From Linnemannia hyalina (lineage: Eukaryota > Mortierellomycota > Mortierellomycetes > Mortierellales > Mortierellaceae): a stretch of DNA of 64,000 nt. Shown in pieces: positions 13,380 through 25,000 of the stretch. The stretch lies in contig JAHRHY010000008.1 in NCBI GenBank assembly GCA_019671135.1, positions 1,302,001-1,366,000 on the forward strand. Reading direction: 5' to 3'. The notes beneath the pieces are model-generated. The model did not search any database. It was not told the DNA's origin and worked only from the letters and a program-made list of their open reading frames with translations. How positions within the stretch are numbered: position 1 is the first letter of the stretch; every line of letters starts with the position of its first letter. A program made the position numbers and the translations under genes.

Positions 13380-13401
13380 AGTGACAAGCCCTCTTGTCAC
13401 T
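13380..13401. repeat. perfect 9-bp hairpin
   Basis: AGTGACAAG, a 4-base loop CCCT, then CTTGTCACT. It lies in gene-free DNA 57 bp before a second perfect hairpin with a similar TGAC/GTCA core. Confidence 0.7.
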
Positions 13402-13457
13402 CGGACAACATGTACCATTTGCTGTAGTTCTTCAGTATTTGACAATGTCAACTGTTA

Positions 13458-13481
13458 GTCAATTGTGTCATCACAATTGAC
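13458..13481. repeat. perfect 10-bp hairpin
   Basis: GTCAATTGTG, loop TCAT, then CACAATTGAC. A smaller TTGACA-A-TGTCAA palindrome lies just before it at 13439-13451. Function unknown; it could be a binding site or a remnant of a small inverted-repeat element. Confidence 0.7.
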
Positions 13482-14625
13482 GAACCTCCTATGATGCACA
13501 CTTTTTATGGCCGTTCTTTTTGCTCAGGAGTTGCGAGCGTGTTTTATGTGATGTATGGAGTAGCGCGAGAAAATATGGGACATGATGCAAGTGAGCAACC
13601 AAAAACTAAAAATGCCAGCAAAGGCTGCTATGAAGTGCATGAAATAAATAACGAGAATGAAAAAGAAGGAGCCACAAACTCTTAAGCGGCATCATATTTA
13701 GAATCATTCTGCGTTTTATTGTATGGTCCATGTCCTGTGGTGGCACTATGGCGCTCGTTGCTGTTGTTGCTGTTGTTGTTGCTGCCTTTTTATTACCTTG
13801 AATATGTGCCCATGTGCATGTGTATGTTTGCCTTGACCACCGTTGCCCTTTTTCTTTCTTCAGATGATACTAACAATACAACCCTTTTTTTTTCTTTTTG
13901 TTCCCTTTCTTTCCTCATCCTCAATCTCATCCTTTCATTTCTTTTCATTACTTATTTCTCCTGTTCTCCTTCCCGCTGCATTCACCAATCCATTCACCTT
14001 TTCCTTCTCCTCGCATTCAGCTCTTTCTCAGCTCAGTCTTAGTTCTCTTTTCGCCTCTGTGTTATAGATCCTTGCTGCACATCCAGCTATCCAACCATCA
14101 TCCCGCTACCCTCATCTTTAAACACTTTGCCATTGCCTTCACTGCACCCCTCTCTTCTCTCCAACTTCCTTTGCCCACATTATTTCACTTCGTCCATTTC
14201 CTTCTCGATCCATCCTTACATATATCAACCAACAGCCTTTCAAGACCTCTCATCATTGACTTTTATAGTTTTAAAACAAGTAGCCACACCTCCTCCTACT
14301 TTCAAACCTCAACAACGTTCTATATACTTCAAGGAGTTCTTTGCCCCATTCTCATTATAACAATACACCCGAGGAATCAATAACATATCACCCCCGCAAT
14401 TCATATCCTTCAACAACCAACTCCTGCACGCCTTTTGCACGTTTCTTTATTTCGGATTCTCTCCGTTTGTCGCGCCTTCTTTCGTTTTTCTTTTGTCTCC
14501 ACCTTTTTTGTCTCTTTCATTCTTTCATAAAAAATTCCTCTTTTTCACATTCGTGGCAAAAGCTGTGCTAGCCGACTTTCGTCCACCCAAACATCACTCT
14601 CACTCCACTTTGATACAAAAAAAAA

Positions 14626-17160
14626 ATGGGAATCCCTATTGAACTTCCTGCCTCACCTGCACCCAAGTCTGGGCCCTGTCATTCAGCCAAACCCTCCTGG
14701 TCAAGTTCTACCCAACATTTCCCACCATCATCCTCTTCCTCTTCGTCCTCCTCAGTTTCAGCTTCTTCCACTTCATTGTCTTCTTCGTCTTCTTCAAGCT
14801 ACTCAAACTCATTCCCTGTGGTTCCCCCATCGTTGTCTTTGGCTCGTCAACAACTCCTTCAGGACACTCGGCCACCGTTGACTTCGCTGGCCTACCACCC
14901 TCCTCCTCCTCATTCACAATCGGGCTCCACTCAACAACGGACTCTTTCATCGCCTTCTTCTTCAGCCTATGGTTCCTATCACTCTTTCCCTTCTCCTTCT
15001 CCTTCTCTAGGAAGCAATGGCCCTAGCGTAGATCAGAGCGCATGGATTCAGCAGGCCCGGGCAGATGTTGCAGCAGCTTCGGTTTCTGCTTCCCTTTCAA
15101 CGACCGCCGCCGCCGTCGATGAGGCGGAGATCCAATCGCCTTCGCCCGCCCGTGCAGCGCGTCCCCCAAACCTTCGTCGCATCAGTCGCGTCCCGGTCTT
15201 CGTAACCTCCCCCTCCGGCTCTGGTTCTGAGTCTGGGTCTGGTTCTGGATCTACAGGGACAGTAAATACTCTCTCCGTCAGACCTGCACCCGTCGCATCG
15301 CCAACGACATCGACCTTTAACAGTGACTACTACAGCACCACTGTGAGAGGAACAACAGCTGCAACGTCAAACATGGAAGGCAGCATGATGGCTGATTCGC
15401 CACCTCCAGCCTCGCAACCAAGACCGATTTGGCATCCCTCCTCGCCCTCTCTGGTCCACTATTTGACTCGACCTCTTCCTCCACTCCCCCGTCCAGCTTC
15501 CGCTTCTTCCTCCACCTCCACCATGTCGCACACCGTGGAACCTTATCCACACCAGCTACAATATTATCAGCAAGAACAGCAAGAGCAGCCTCATCTTCCT
15601 CAGGAACGTGCATCTTGGAACTATCGATTTGTCAACATGAACCATGCCGACAACTACAATCGACCAGAGACGAACACTCTGAGTGGAAGTGGGATGATGC
15701 ATGGATACTACTATGAGGACGATCGACTTCGTCATGACCACTCACCCATTATGCGATCCTACCACCAACAACATTATCAGTCTGCAGAATCTTTGTCTAC
15801 AGGAGGAACAGCAGCAGCTACGACTATGGCAGGGACAACAGGGCCGGCAGATTCATCTGCTAATGCGAATGTTACTGTGTTCTCGTCCTCGCCAACATCG
15901 GTGCTTACCCCACGGCCTCGTCAGTACTACTCGATGAGAGGAGGAAGCGAAGTGATCGACGACTCTGACGACATTGACGAAGAATGGATCCTCCAGCAGC
16001 AACAACAACAAAACCAGCAACAACAGCATCTTTCAGAGCGCAGGTTCCGTCATCGTCCATCCCTCGCAAATCGAGAACGTGAACTCCACCTTCAGCGAGA
16101 ACAACAGCATCTCCATCACCATCACCTCCACCACGGCCAAACAACCCTCTCGCCACCCCCCCTCTTGTCGCCTTCGTCGCCATCGTCACCCTCAAACAGT
16201 CCGAGCAGTAGTTCTAGCTCCAGTTCCAGCACGACTTTGATGACGTCGGTACCGTCGTTTCTGCAGGGCCATCCAATGGTCGCCCGAACCGTGATCCGCG
16301 CAGATGCCTTCCATCAAGGGGTGATCCATATCTACCCCGAGAACCATGCCCCGATCCGGATGTACGGTCGGCCTATTATCGCTCCCACTCCTCCTCCTCT
16401 TCATACTCGTTCTTCTTTTTCTTCTTCTTCTTCTTCTTCTTCTTCTTCTTCTTCTTCTTCTTCTTTGACCCCACGTTCTTCTGATGCAGCAGCAGCAGCC
16501 TTGTCCTCTGTTTCTTTGACTGACAGCAATGACTATGTTGCAACTGTAGTCGATCAGGGCTACGATAATGACTTGATGGTACATATCCCTGCGCGTCCGT
16601 TGGCAACACCTCCCTCTTCTGCCGGTCCATCACCCTCCGCCACCATACTTTCAACATCGTCCTCCGTCGTCCTTTCCCCGATTCCATCCCTTCCTCCACC
16701 CGCAGTAACAACAACGACTTCCCTTTCAGTACTGGTATCACGGGAGATCATCGAAACAACAACACCCTCCTCTACATCTCCATTGGACGGAGAAGGCATA
16801 CCAACACCCCTCTTGGCTCGCCCTGCTTCAGCAGCCTTGTCTCCCGTCTTGACTAGCGGAGAGCTCTATCGATTCTCCTCGGCCTCATCTACTCCATCGC
16901 CATCTTCAGCAAGGGTATACTCTGGATCGCCACAAACACCTTCCTCTTCCATGTCTTTGACGTTATTGCAACCTTCAACTATGCAAGTCTCAAGGTCTCA
17001 GGGTGTTGCATTGTCAGCCGAGGGAGAGGAGGATGCCGGAAAGGAGGGGTTCGACGAAGCTTCAGTTAGCGAGAGTCATCATCACCAGCATCATCGCGCA
17101 GACCATGGGGCTCCCTTACTAAACGGAGAGCAGGAGCAAGATCAGCAGCAGGACCAGTAG
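14626..17160 (+). CDS. Ser/Pro-rich low-complexity protein, unknown
   Basis: An intronless frame of 844 aa from ATG 14626 (context aaaaaaATGgga) to TAG 17160. I do not recognise a family. The protein is dominated by Ser, Pro, Thr and Ala, with poly-Ser runs from TCT/TTC repeats near 16400-16465, a Gln run near 15991-16028 and a His run near 16110-16132. Less biased islands may be motifs: SEVIDDSDDIDEEWIL (near residues 440-455), FHQGVIHIYPENHAPIRMYG (near 560-580) and PPNLRRISRVPVFV. There is no signal peptide or membrane segment. The long open frame and the CT-rich leader argue for a real gene. The composition suggests an intrinsically disordered, possibly phospho-regulated protein, which is inference. 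Confidence 0.65.
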   Translation: MGIPIELPASPAPKSGPCHSAKPSWSSSTQHFPPSSSSSSSSSVSASSTSLSSSSSSSYSNSFPVVPPSLSLARQQLLQDTRPPLTSLAYHPPPPHSQSGSTQQRTLSSPSSSAYGSYHSFPSPSPSLGSNGPSVDQSAWIQQARADVAAASVSASLSTTAAAVDEAEIQSPSPARAARPPNLRRISRVPVFVTSPSGSGSESGSGSGSTGTVNTLSVRPAPVASPTTSTFNSDYYSTTVRGTTAATSNMEGSMMADSPPPASQPRPIWHPSSPSLVHYLTRPLPPLPRPASASSSTSTMSHTVEPYPHQLQYYQQEQQEQPHLPQERASWNYRFVNMNHADNYNRPETNTLSGSGMMHGYYYEDDRLRHDHSPIMRSYHQQHYQSAESLSTGGTAAATTMAGTTGPADSSANANVTVFSSSPTSVLTPRPRQYYSMRGGSEVIDDSDDIDEEWILQQQQQQNQQQQHLSERRFRHRPSLANRERELHLQREQQHLHHHHLHHGQTTLSPPPLLSPSSPSSPSNSPSSSSSSSSSTTLMTSVPSFLQGHPMVARTVIRADAFHQGVIHIYPENHAPIRMYGRPIIAPTPPPLHTRSSFSSSSSSSSSSSSSSSLTPRSSDAAAAALSSVSLTDSNDYVATVVDQGYDNDLMVHIPARPLATPPSSAGPSPSATILSTSSSVVLSPIPSLPPPAVTTTTSLSVLVSREIIETTTPSSTSPLDGEGIPTPLLARPASAALSPVLTSGELYRFSSASSTPSPSSARVYSGSPQTPSSSMSLTLLQPSTMQVSRSQGVALSAEGEEDAGKEGFDEASVSESHHHQHHRADHGAPLLNGEQEQDQQQDQ

Positions 17161-17597
17161 CCACCTGTTCAACCTCCGGAGCAGCTTCCGTAGAGGGATT
17201 TTTAATTAAACAGGTGACAGACCGATCCCAGCTGAGGGAGAGATCAGGGTCCAGAGTCATGGACTGGACTGGACTAGACTGGGCTGGACGGTTGGCAGGC
17301 TTAGAACAAAAGGCTTAGCAATGTAATAAAGTGTTGGGTCCATGGGCCATTGGCGAGGAAGTGTCTTGTCTGTCAACGTAAAGGGAAAAGGGACACAGAA
17401 AGAAAAGCAAGGCGAAAGTAAGGGGGGCGGCACACAGACACACGTATTCACGGATAAAAAGAGACAGGGCTCCCTTCTTTTCTTCTTTTCTTCTTTCTTA
17501 TTTATCCCTTCCATCGATCACTTCTCCTCTCCTTTCCACTGTACATACTTATCCCTACTCTCACCTCCCAAGAACCAAGAAATCAAGCAAAAAAACC
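17161..17597. promoter_or_regulatory. PCK1 upstream region
   Basis: Intergenic between the Ser-rich gene and PCK1. It has a degenerate GGACT/GGGCT repeat at about 17262-17295 and a CT/TTC-rich tract at about 17470-17565 just before the PCK1 start. No gene is seen. Confidence 0.5.
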
Positions 17598-19761
17598 ATG
17601 TCACACAACCACCATAGCCAACAATCCCACCCAGGAGCCCACCACCGGCTCTACCACCCAGACCCCGAGGTCCTCTACCACGACTCTGGAATCGACTACA
17701 ACCACGTCGAGATGAACCGTAACGCATCCGTTGCAAAACTCTACGAGGACGCCCTCCGCTATGAAGTCGGGACCATCATCTCCTCTGCCGGTGCGTTGGT
17801 CACTTCTTCGGGAAAGAAGACAGGTCGTTCACCCAAGGACAAGCGTATTGTCGATGAGCCTAGCACGACGGAGGATATCTGGTGGGGGCCCGTGAATACC
17901 AAGTTGAGCGAGCATGCGTTTTTGATTAACCATGAACGTGCGGTCGATTATTTGAATACTCGTGAGAGGCTTTATGTCTTTGACGGGTTTGCGGGATGGG
18001 ATCCCAAGTACAGGTAAGGCGTAAGAGCTCATGTAGAGAGTGAGAACGGACGGTTGGAGAGCTGTTTGTTTCTTATTATTTTAACACCAATGTGGACGTA
18101 CGCTTTGTTCTCTCTCTTCTGTCCTCTTTTTTGCTTTATACTTTATTCCACATCTGCTTTTTGGTCGTGGGAACTTGCGTGGGACAAAAATAAGAAAAGG
18201 AAGGGCACCAAGGAGGCCGGCGGGAAGAAAGAAGACAGATAGGAAAGGAATGGGAAAGAAGAAAGGAAGGAAGGGGTGGAGGTTGTAATGTACCTTGTTC
18301 ATCATACATCATAGCTAACCATTGCATCTTTATTTCCTTTTCTTTCCTTTTCTATCTTTTTCTTAATACTTTTGTTTTCCATTGTCCTTGTCCGGGAAAT
18401 GGTCTAACGAACGTGATGCTTATTGTGATACCATTCGTCACCATTCATCCTCACCCTTCCCTTCACAATTGTCCGCAAAACTCTGGTGACCCTGACCGTT
18501 TGTCCTCATCTACTCCAGGATCAAGATCCGTGTTGTCTGTGCTCGTGCATACCACTGTCTGTTCATGCGCAACATGCTGATCCGACCAACGCCAGAGGAA
18601 CTGGAGCACTATGGTGAGCCAGACTTCACAATCCTCAACGCCGGAGCCTTCCCAGCCAATCGATACACCACGGGCATGACCTCGACCACCTCTGTTGCCA
18701 TCAACTTCCCCCGTCGCGAGATGGTCATCCTGGGCACGGAGTACGCCGGCGAGATGAAGAAGGGTGTCTTTACAATCATGCACTACCTCATGCCCAAGGC
18801 CGGTGTCCTCTCCCTCCACTCTTCAGCCAACCAGGGCAACGATGGAGATGTCACCCTCTTCTTTGGACTCTCGGGCACTGGCAAGACTACTCTCTCGGCT
18901 GACCCTGGACGCCACTTGATCGGAGACGACGAGCACTGTTGGTCCGATACAGGTGTCTTCAACATCGAGGGAGGCTGCTATGCCAAGTGTATCGACCTCT
19001 CGGCCGAGAAGGAGCCCGAGATCTTTGCTGCCATCCGGTACGGTGCTGTGCTCGAGAACGTCGTCCTGGACGAGGATACGCGCCTAGTCCACTACGAGGA
19101 CCAAACAATCACCGAGAACACGCGCTGTGCCTACCCGATCGAGTACATCCCTAACGCATTGATTCCTTGCATCGGCGGACACCCCAAGAACATCATCATG
19201 CTCACCTGCGACGCCCTCGGTGTCTTGCCCCCAGTATCCAAACTGACCTCGTCTCAGGCCATGTATCACTTCATCTCGGGCTACACCTCAAAGATGGCCG
19301 GCACAGAGGATGGCGTCATCGAGCCCGAGGCAACTTTCTCGGCTTGTTTCGGTCAACCCTTCCTGGTCCTCCACCCAACCAAGTATGCGACCATGCTGGC
19401 CCAAAGGATGCACGAACACGCCGCCGACGCCTGGCTGATCAACACTGGTTGGAACGGCGGCGCATACGGCAAGACGGGCAAGCGCATTTCGCTCAAGTAC
19501 TCCCGTGCCATCATCGATGCCATCCACTCTGGAGAACTCAAGAAGGCGACCTACCAGACTTACCCCATCTTTGGACTCGAGATCCCTACTGCTGTAGCTG
19601 GAGTGCCCGCTGAGGTGTTGAACCCCGCCACGGCCTGGCAAGGGTCCTCTTCAGATTTCGAGCAGACTGTTCGTAAGCTTGCCGAGCTGTTCAACACTAA
19701 CTTTGACAAGTACAAGGACCAAGCCTCTGCCGATGTCATCAAAGCCGGACCCACCCTGTAG
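17598..19761 (+). CDS. PCK1: phosphoenolpyruvate carboxykinase (ATP)
   Basis: Converts oxaloacetate and ATP to phosphoenolpyruvate, CO2 and ADP, the entry step of gluconeogenesis in the cytosol. Two exons, 17598-18013 and 18519-19761, give exactly 552 aa, the usual length of fungal ATP-type enzymes. Seen in sequence: [16 protein letters not shown] (substrate-binding Arg region), the kinase-1a P-loop [16 protein letters not shown], the kinase-2 metal site [41 protein letters not shown] and an end of the usual type. Codon use is strongly biased to C or G at third positions, as in highly expressed genes. The single intron is long for this window (505 nt). The start follows an A-rich leader and has context aaaccATGtca. 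Carbon-source regulation is known for the family but no specific site was identified here. Confidence 0.97.
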
Positions 19762-20785
19762 AGAAGGGTATCCACTTTTTTTGTCGACCGAGACCTACTC
19801 GCCAACATCAACAAAGATAACAGCCCTAGACCAGCAACAAACCTCAATCAACCACTAGCAACCAGCAACGTGCGACAACACAGAAACAACAAACAACAAA
19901 CAACAATGGACCAAAAGTGCCCCAGCTAGTTTTATTTGCCAATATGTACGAAGTTAGAAAACAAGAACAAGGATCACGCTTTCGACTACATAAAGTTCCT
20001 ATCATGCAATTTCATCCGTCTCCCGTCTGAAGCAAAAAAGACACCAATGACATACTCATGTTACGACTTGCGACTCACGCGGTCAGAAACGTTATTTTGT
20101 TCTCTCTACGAGTAAAAGGTATCTAAAAAGGAGAAAGTTGTTAACTGTTCGATAGTGACCACGGGATCTTGCCTTACGAACCTTATGGTACCCTTTGTCC
20201 TCCCTCTGGTCATCCATCCCCCATGGGGGGAGGGGGGGGAGACACGCAAGCTCGTGAATAGACTCGGTGAGTATTTTCCTAGCGAGTGCGCGTGTTCTGT
20301 ACCTGACAAGTCCAGCAAGTGTGAGCAAAGCGCCGACGACTCTACGTACTTGTACAAGAAAGGATAATCTTCAAGTGCACAAACACAGCATCTCCGACTC
20401 TATCTAAAATATGAAGAGTTATGACTACAGCTGCATCCTACCACCAGCTTGCTCCTACGGCCGTTTTTTCCCTCTTTCGTCCTTCCTTGACCCACCTTCT
20501 CTTTTCTTTTGCTCAGCCATTTTCAACCACCGACTGACCCTTTTTTCACGTCCATCTTCATTTCATTTGCCAGCTATTTTTTTTTTTTTTGACCCTCTCT
20601 TTGTTCATCATCTCCGCTCGCTTGCACCAACGTCTCTGTATCATACCATATCTCTCAACTTGTCGCTCTCTCGTCCTCTCTGCCGTGCGCTGTACAGAGT
20701 TTTACCCTGCCCCTGCCCCTGCCCCTCTCACTCACACTCCATGCCCAGACTCCGCCTCGTCACTCCTGGGAAAGTAAGTAACACC

Positions 20786-20803
20786 AAAAAAAAAAAAAAA
20801 AAA
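20786..20803. repeat. poly(A) run of 18
   Basis: Eighteen adenines followed directly by five CGA triplets. Length is likely unstable between strains and assemblies. Confidence 0.8.
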
Positions 20804-20849
20804 CGACGACGACGACGAGTCCCAATCCCAAAATTACAAAATGAGAGAT

Positions 20850-20859
<10 letters not shown>

Positions 20860-20893
<34 letters not shown>
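20860..20893. repeat. poly(T) run of 34
   Basis: An uninterrupted T tract, the longest homopolymer in the window. It could be the reverse of a retrotransposon poly(A) tail, but no coding remnant is seen next to it. Confidence 0.8.
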
Positions 20894-21957
20894 CATGTCC
20901 TAACGTCTATGAATAGAGAGATTTTTTTTTGCGAAACGGCAGAGTGACCCATGTTTTTCTTTCGTCTCGCCCTGATACGCCTTTCGCTCGCTCGTGAAAA
21001 AAAAGGGTGTAGACGAGATGGATTGACAGGAACATCCCCCCCATCTCTCCATCTTTCTTAATTTTCCATGGTTCCCCCCCGTTGTCGGATCTCGTCCACG
21101 AAACATGGTTCATGGTCCTTCATATGATTTTCATTTCATTTTGCATGCTTCATTTCAAAAATGGGCCAAACTCGTTATTTTTTCAAGGTTCTTATTTATT
21201 TAAATGTTTTACAAGTTGAATACAAAGTAGGGGGTGAAATGACAGAAACAATTAGTGTAGCAAAATAGGTAAAAAGGGGAAGAAGGGGGGGGTATACTAG
21301 TTGTGTTTTGTACAAAGAACAAGGGATGAAAAATGAGGATGAATGAATGAGTGAATGCAAGTGTGTTGGGGGGTTTTTTGGTCAGGGTCCTGCCCTGTCC
21401 GGATGGTTTTTCCTTTGCTCAGAAAAGGGAACGCTGAGAAAAAGGGAGGACGGATGGACTGTTCTATTGGGATTCCGTGTACGTCCGGACAAAATGGCCC
21501 GACTGACAGCCATGTACACAAGGCTCGACAAGGAGACAAACCTCGGCGAGACGAAGAGGAGATGTAGATTCCGCTTAGGGTTCCGACGCTTCCAGAGGTA
21601 TCCAACAAACAACTCAGAGCAACTCAGCGAGTACTGGCACTGCAAACGATCGAGCGTGAGGGAGTCGACAAGTGACAGAAAGGGAAGGAGGGGACCATCA
21701 TCATCCACGGCTCCAGGAGAGATTAAGCGGACTCAAGATTCGTCCTACTGCCCGGTCGGTCTGTCGTTGTGTTGGTGTTCCGTATCCATCGAGTGCGTTG
21801 TGTCACTGACATGAGACGAATAAAGGCCCACATGCAAGATGAGCTGCACGGCCATGCACGGTAAAAAAGACAACCAAATGCAAATGCGTCGGCAAAAAGC
21901 GCTGGGTTGGATAGGTCTGGCCAACTGGCTAGCTGGGATTGAGTCCTTGCTTGGCCA

Positions 21958-23193
21958 TTAATCAAAGCTCTCGTCGGCAGTTGCATAGTTGGAAGAGGTC
22001 GAAGAGAGGAAGGACTCTGTTGAAGAGAACGAAGTCCAGGAGCCGACCAAGAGGTTGTTCAAAGGGTGGTCATCCTCCTCGCAAGGCATCTCCATTGAGA
22101 CCGAGAGGGACGACTTGACTATTTTAGTGACAAGAACAAAAAATACTTCAGATTAATAAACATTGCTTCTGGGAGAGATCATGATGCAGAAAAGGGCAGG
22201 AAAAGGAGTGAAATGGTTACCTGGAGAGAAGAGTTCATGACGACGGGGGAGGTAACTGCGGGGCTTCAAGGGAGCAATCAGCTTGCGAGCGCGGATCATC
22301 CTCAACTCGGAAGCCATCATGCGCAAGTAATCCGGGTTGGACCGGGTTTCGCGACAAGCCAAGTGGCGTGGCAAAGGCAACAACTCTTCCTCAGGAGCAG
22401 CTGGAGTGGAAGCAGCAGCGGCAATGTCCGCAGTAGCAGGATGGGGGATGCTAACGGGACGACGGCGCTGGGTCAAGAGAGGCGTCCTAGGACGCTTGAC
22501 CTCAATCACGGGAGTTTCGCGATATGTAAAGGTCTTTAATGCGATCGTGTCGGAACGCATGACCTTGAACTTATCCATAGCTGCAACCGAAGCTGGGTAA
22601 AGTCCCTCTTCCGCATTGTTGTTGTACTCTTCAGCGCTGACGGCCTCTAAAGAGGTGAGAATCAGAGGGGTAGCATCGAGAGTGACGACGGGGGAGCTGT
22701 TGGCGACAAGAAGGGCAAGTGGGGGGAGGAATTCGCGTGCGCAGCCAGTTGAACGGTGGTTCTTGTTGTTCTTGTTGTTGGACTGAGTCGACGAAGACTT
22801 GAAAGTCGAGGAAGAAGTAGGCCAGTTGAAGGATTGGGCAGTGGCGATGTAGTGGGCTTTGAGGCTTGCCCAGAGAGTAGTAGTTGTTGAAGAGGTTGGG
22901 TGGGGTAAAGGTAAAGGTAAAGGTAAAGAGGTGGGTAATGATGTGGTGGTTGGCAACAACTCGAGCGAGTTACGCGAGGAAGACTGGGAGGAGCGAGAAG
23001 AGGAAGGAGATGTGGGGATGGAGGTGGTCGAGGAAGCACGGTTGCGACGGCGACGAGGGATGGTGCCGTAGGGCTTTTGGTTGGAGGTGAGGGTGGAGAC
23101 GAGCTTGTGGTAGTTTGTGGCGGAGGGGGAAGTGGAAGACGTGGGAGCAGGCTGCTGTGAGCAGAGCGAGGCGGAAGAGGAGTGGAGGAGCAT
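21958..23193 (-). CDS. uncharacterised two-exon protein
   Basis: Exons 22221-23193 and 21958-22118 join over a 102-nt GT-AG intron to give 377 aa. I do not recognise the family. The first half is low complexity (Ser, Thr, Pro, short Leu/Pro repeat). The second half looks conserved: ALKTFTYRETPVIEVKRPRT, SNPDYLRMMASELRMIRAR, KPRSYLPRRHELFSP. The second exon continues SSLSVSMEMPCEEDDHPLNN and ends in an acidic ADESFD. The NPDYLRMM-x-SELRMIRARK block with the PRSYLPRR patch resembles a short helical motif seen in uncharacterised fungal proteins, but I cannot name it. I chose ATG 23193 because sequence before it (to 23406 in the same open frame) is CT-rich leader-like DNA. No targeting signal is obvious. 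Confidence 0.7.
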
Positions 23194-24460
23194 TAAGGTT
23201 CTGTGGGTTGTGTGAAGGAGAAGGTGGAGGGGTGGAGGTGAAGAAGAAGAAAGAAGAAGGAAGTGATGGGCGAAGAAGGTAAGCGATACAGAATATGGTC
23301 GAAACAAATGAAAATGAAAAAGAAGGAAAAAACTTTTTTCTTCAGTGGGAAAGGGTCCCCTTTTAAAGGGCCGGAAAGGAGAGGGAGGGACGGAGATGGG
23401 GATCACACGGGGGACAGATTTGGTATTTTAGAATAAGAAACGCATTGAATTGGATTCGAGGGAGATACGATAAGTGGTTGTTGTGTGCCATCTCGACTCA
23501 CTCTTCTTCTATCTTCATATCTTCGACGTTAGCCACGTTACAACTCACTCGGCACAGTACTCAATTGAACCTTTTTTTTTGTTTCTTTGTATATTTTGTA
23601 CGTACTCACTCTCACATCCAACATGCAGCAGACCCTATCTGATCCCCTATGGTAGTTATCGATGCTTCTTTTTTTTTTCTTTCCTTTCATCGGCTCACAT
23701 CTCACCCTCTGTCTCCACGCTCCCCTCCTTTAGCCTTGGTTTCCCATATCCAACCATTTTTTTTTTTATCAAACAGACTATCTCACTTTCATTATCTCTG
23801 GATGCATCGACAATAGCAACGGGGCGTACACAACCATCTCTTGTTTTCTTTTCCAAGGCCAACAACCAACCCTGTCAATCCAAGCTCACTATCGGATATT
23901 ATCTGCCATATCATGCCTCAATCACCAGCTCAATCGGTGACAAGGATTCGGCACAAATGGCATGGCAAGGCAAGCCAAGTTGGTGTAACAAGAACCCTCT
24001 CTCTCCTTCCCGCCTCTCTCCGGTGATGGCGATGAGTGATGTTCACACACGCCACAAGCAAAAAACCCACCCTTGGGGTGTTCGCCTCAAGTGACATCGC
24101 TTTGTTTGTCTTCGGCTCTTTTTTTTGTTGTTGTTTATTTTTCCTAGAACCGATAGTTCACATCCCCTCTGACTCTCACTTGACTCCCTTTCCGTTTGAA
24201 CTCTCCTCCCTCCACTTCCTGTCCTTGCGCGTGATAAAGAAACAAGAGATAAGTGTGTCTTTCTTCGAAACAAGACAGGACAAAGAAAGATATGTAAAGA
24301 AACCAACTGCCCAGACAAATTTCGAATAATTTTTTCTTTTTTGCGTTGTCGTTTTCTCTCCGTGCTGCAAAAAGCTGAATGCAGTAACGATGCATCTCAT
24401 CTTTTCACAAGTTTATCTTCCACTTCTCAGGGTCCCTGTGCCCCTTCGTCTTCACCCCCC

Positions 24461-24461
24461 G

Positions 24462-24498
<37 letters not shown>
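24461..24498. repeat. (TC)n(GT)n microsatellite
   Basis: About fifteen TC/CT units followed by four GT units, in gene-free DNA. Confidence 0.8.
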
Positions 24499-25000
24499 AC
24501 CTGGACTAACTCCAACTGAACAAAAATAACCTGGAACTTCTCATTCAGCCATTTTTCTTTTGTTATCGCTCCGCTTCTGGTCATTTAGTTAGTTCGCTCA
24601 TGACCCGAGAATACTTTGTCTAGATCGATGATGACGAAGGCAACGATGACAGTGTGTGTGCTTTTCTTTCTTCTTTTTCTTCTTTCATTTTAGCAGGTGT
24701 TTGTTGAGGAATTGAGAAACACGAGTAAGAAAAGGGCAATTGAGGAAAACGAGAGAAAAGAAGGGACAAGGGTTGACAGAGACACGGACACAGACACAGA
24801 CACAAACACATACACAAACACAGATACGGAGCGATAAAGATAGTGAGGGGTAGAAAGGACAAGGAAAAAAATCAAGGGCAGCCGGAATCTGACACCACTC
24901 ATCATCAGCCTTTATAACATATCATTAGAAAAAGGGGGGGGGGGGGGCAGCAACCAAGCGAGACACTAGAAGGATATGGAGAGAGGCATAAAGGAGTGAG

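Larger units (their letters stand above)
12335..14625. other. gene-free region with hairpins and CT-rich leader
   Basis: No convincing gene is seen. A GTT/GCT repeat lies at about 13752-13783. A group of palindromes with a GTCA/TGAC core lies at 13380-13481. From about 13840 to 14570 the + strand is overwhelmingly C and T, without a supported protein, and leads to the ATG at 14626. It is probably promoter plus a long pyrimidine-rich 5' leader of the next gene. Open frames here (for example 13001-13294 and 13898-14383) have only low-complexity translations. Confidence 0.55.
19762..21957. other. gene-free, homopolymer-rich region
   Basis: No supported gene lies between PCK1 and the unknown minus-strand gene. 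It carries CT-rich tracts at 20430-20730, an 18-A run at 20786-20803 followed by (CGA)5, and a very long T run at 20860-20893. A G-rich patch lies at 20222-20241. Frames here (for example 20411-20947 and 21347-21814) translate tracts or repeats and have no recognisable domain. Confidence 0.5.

Noticed and set aside
13898..14383. 161-aa frame in the CT-rich leader
   Set aside because: It only translates a pyrimidine tract into Ser/Phe/Leu/Pro; it looks like leader DNA, not a protein.
20411..20947. 178-aa frame near the long T and A runs
   Set aside because: It reads through homopolymers (poly-Lys, poly-Phe) and has no recognisable segment.
21347..21814. 155-aa + strand frame
   Set aside because: No family, no sensible start region and an opposing frame of similar length; probably chance.
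23194..23406. Upstream N-terminal extension of the 377-aa unknown protein
   Set aside because: The extra frame codes Phe/Leu/Ser-rich sequence from a CT tract similar to leaders of other genes; ATG 23193 is the better start.
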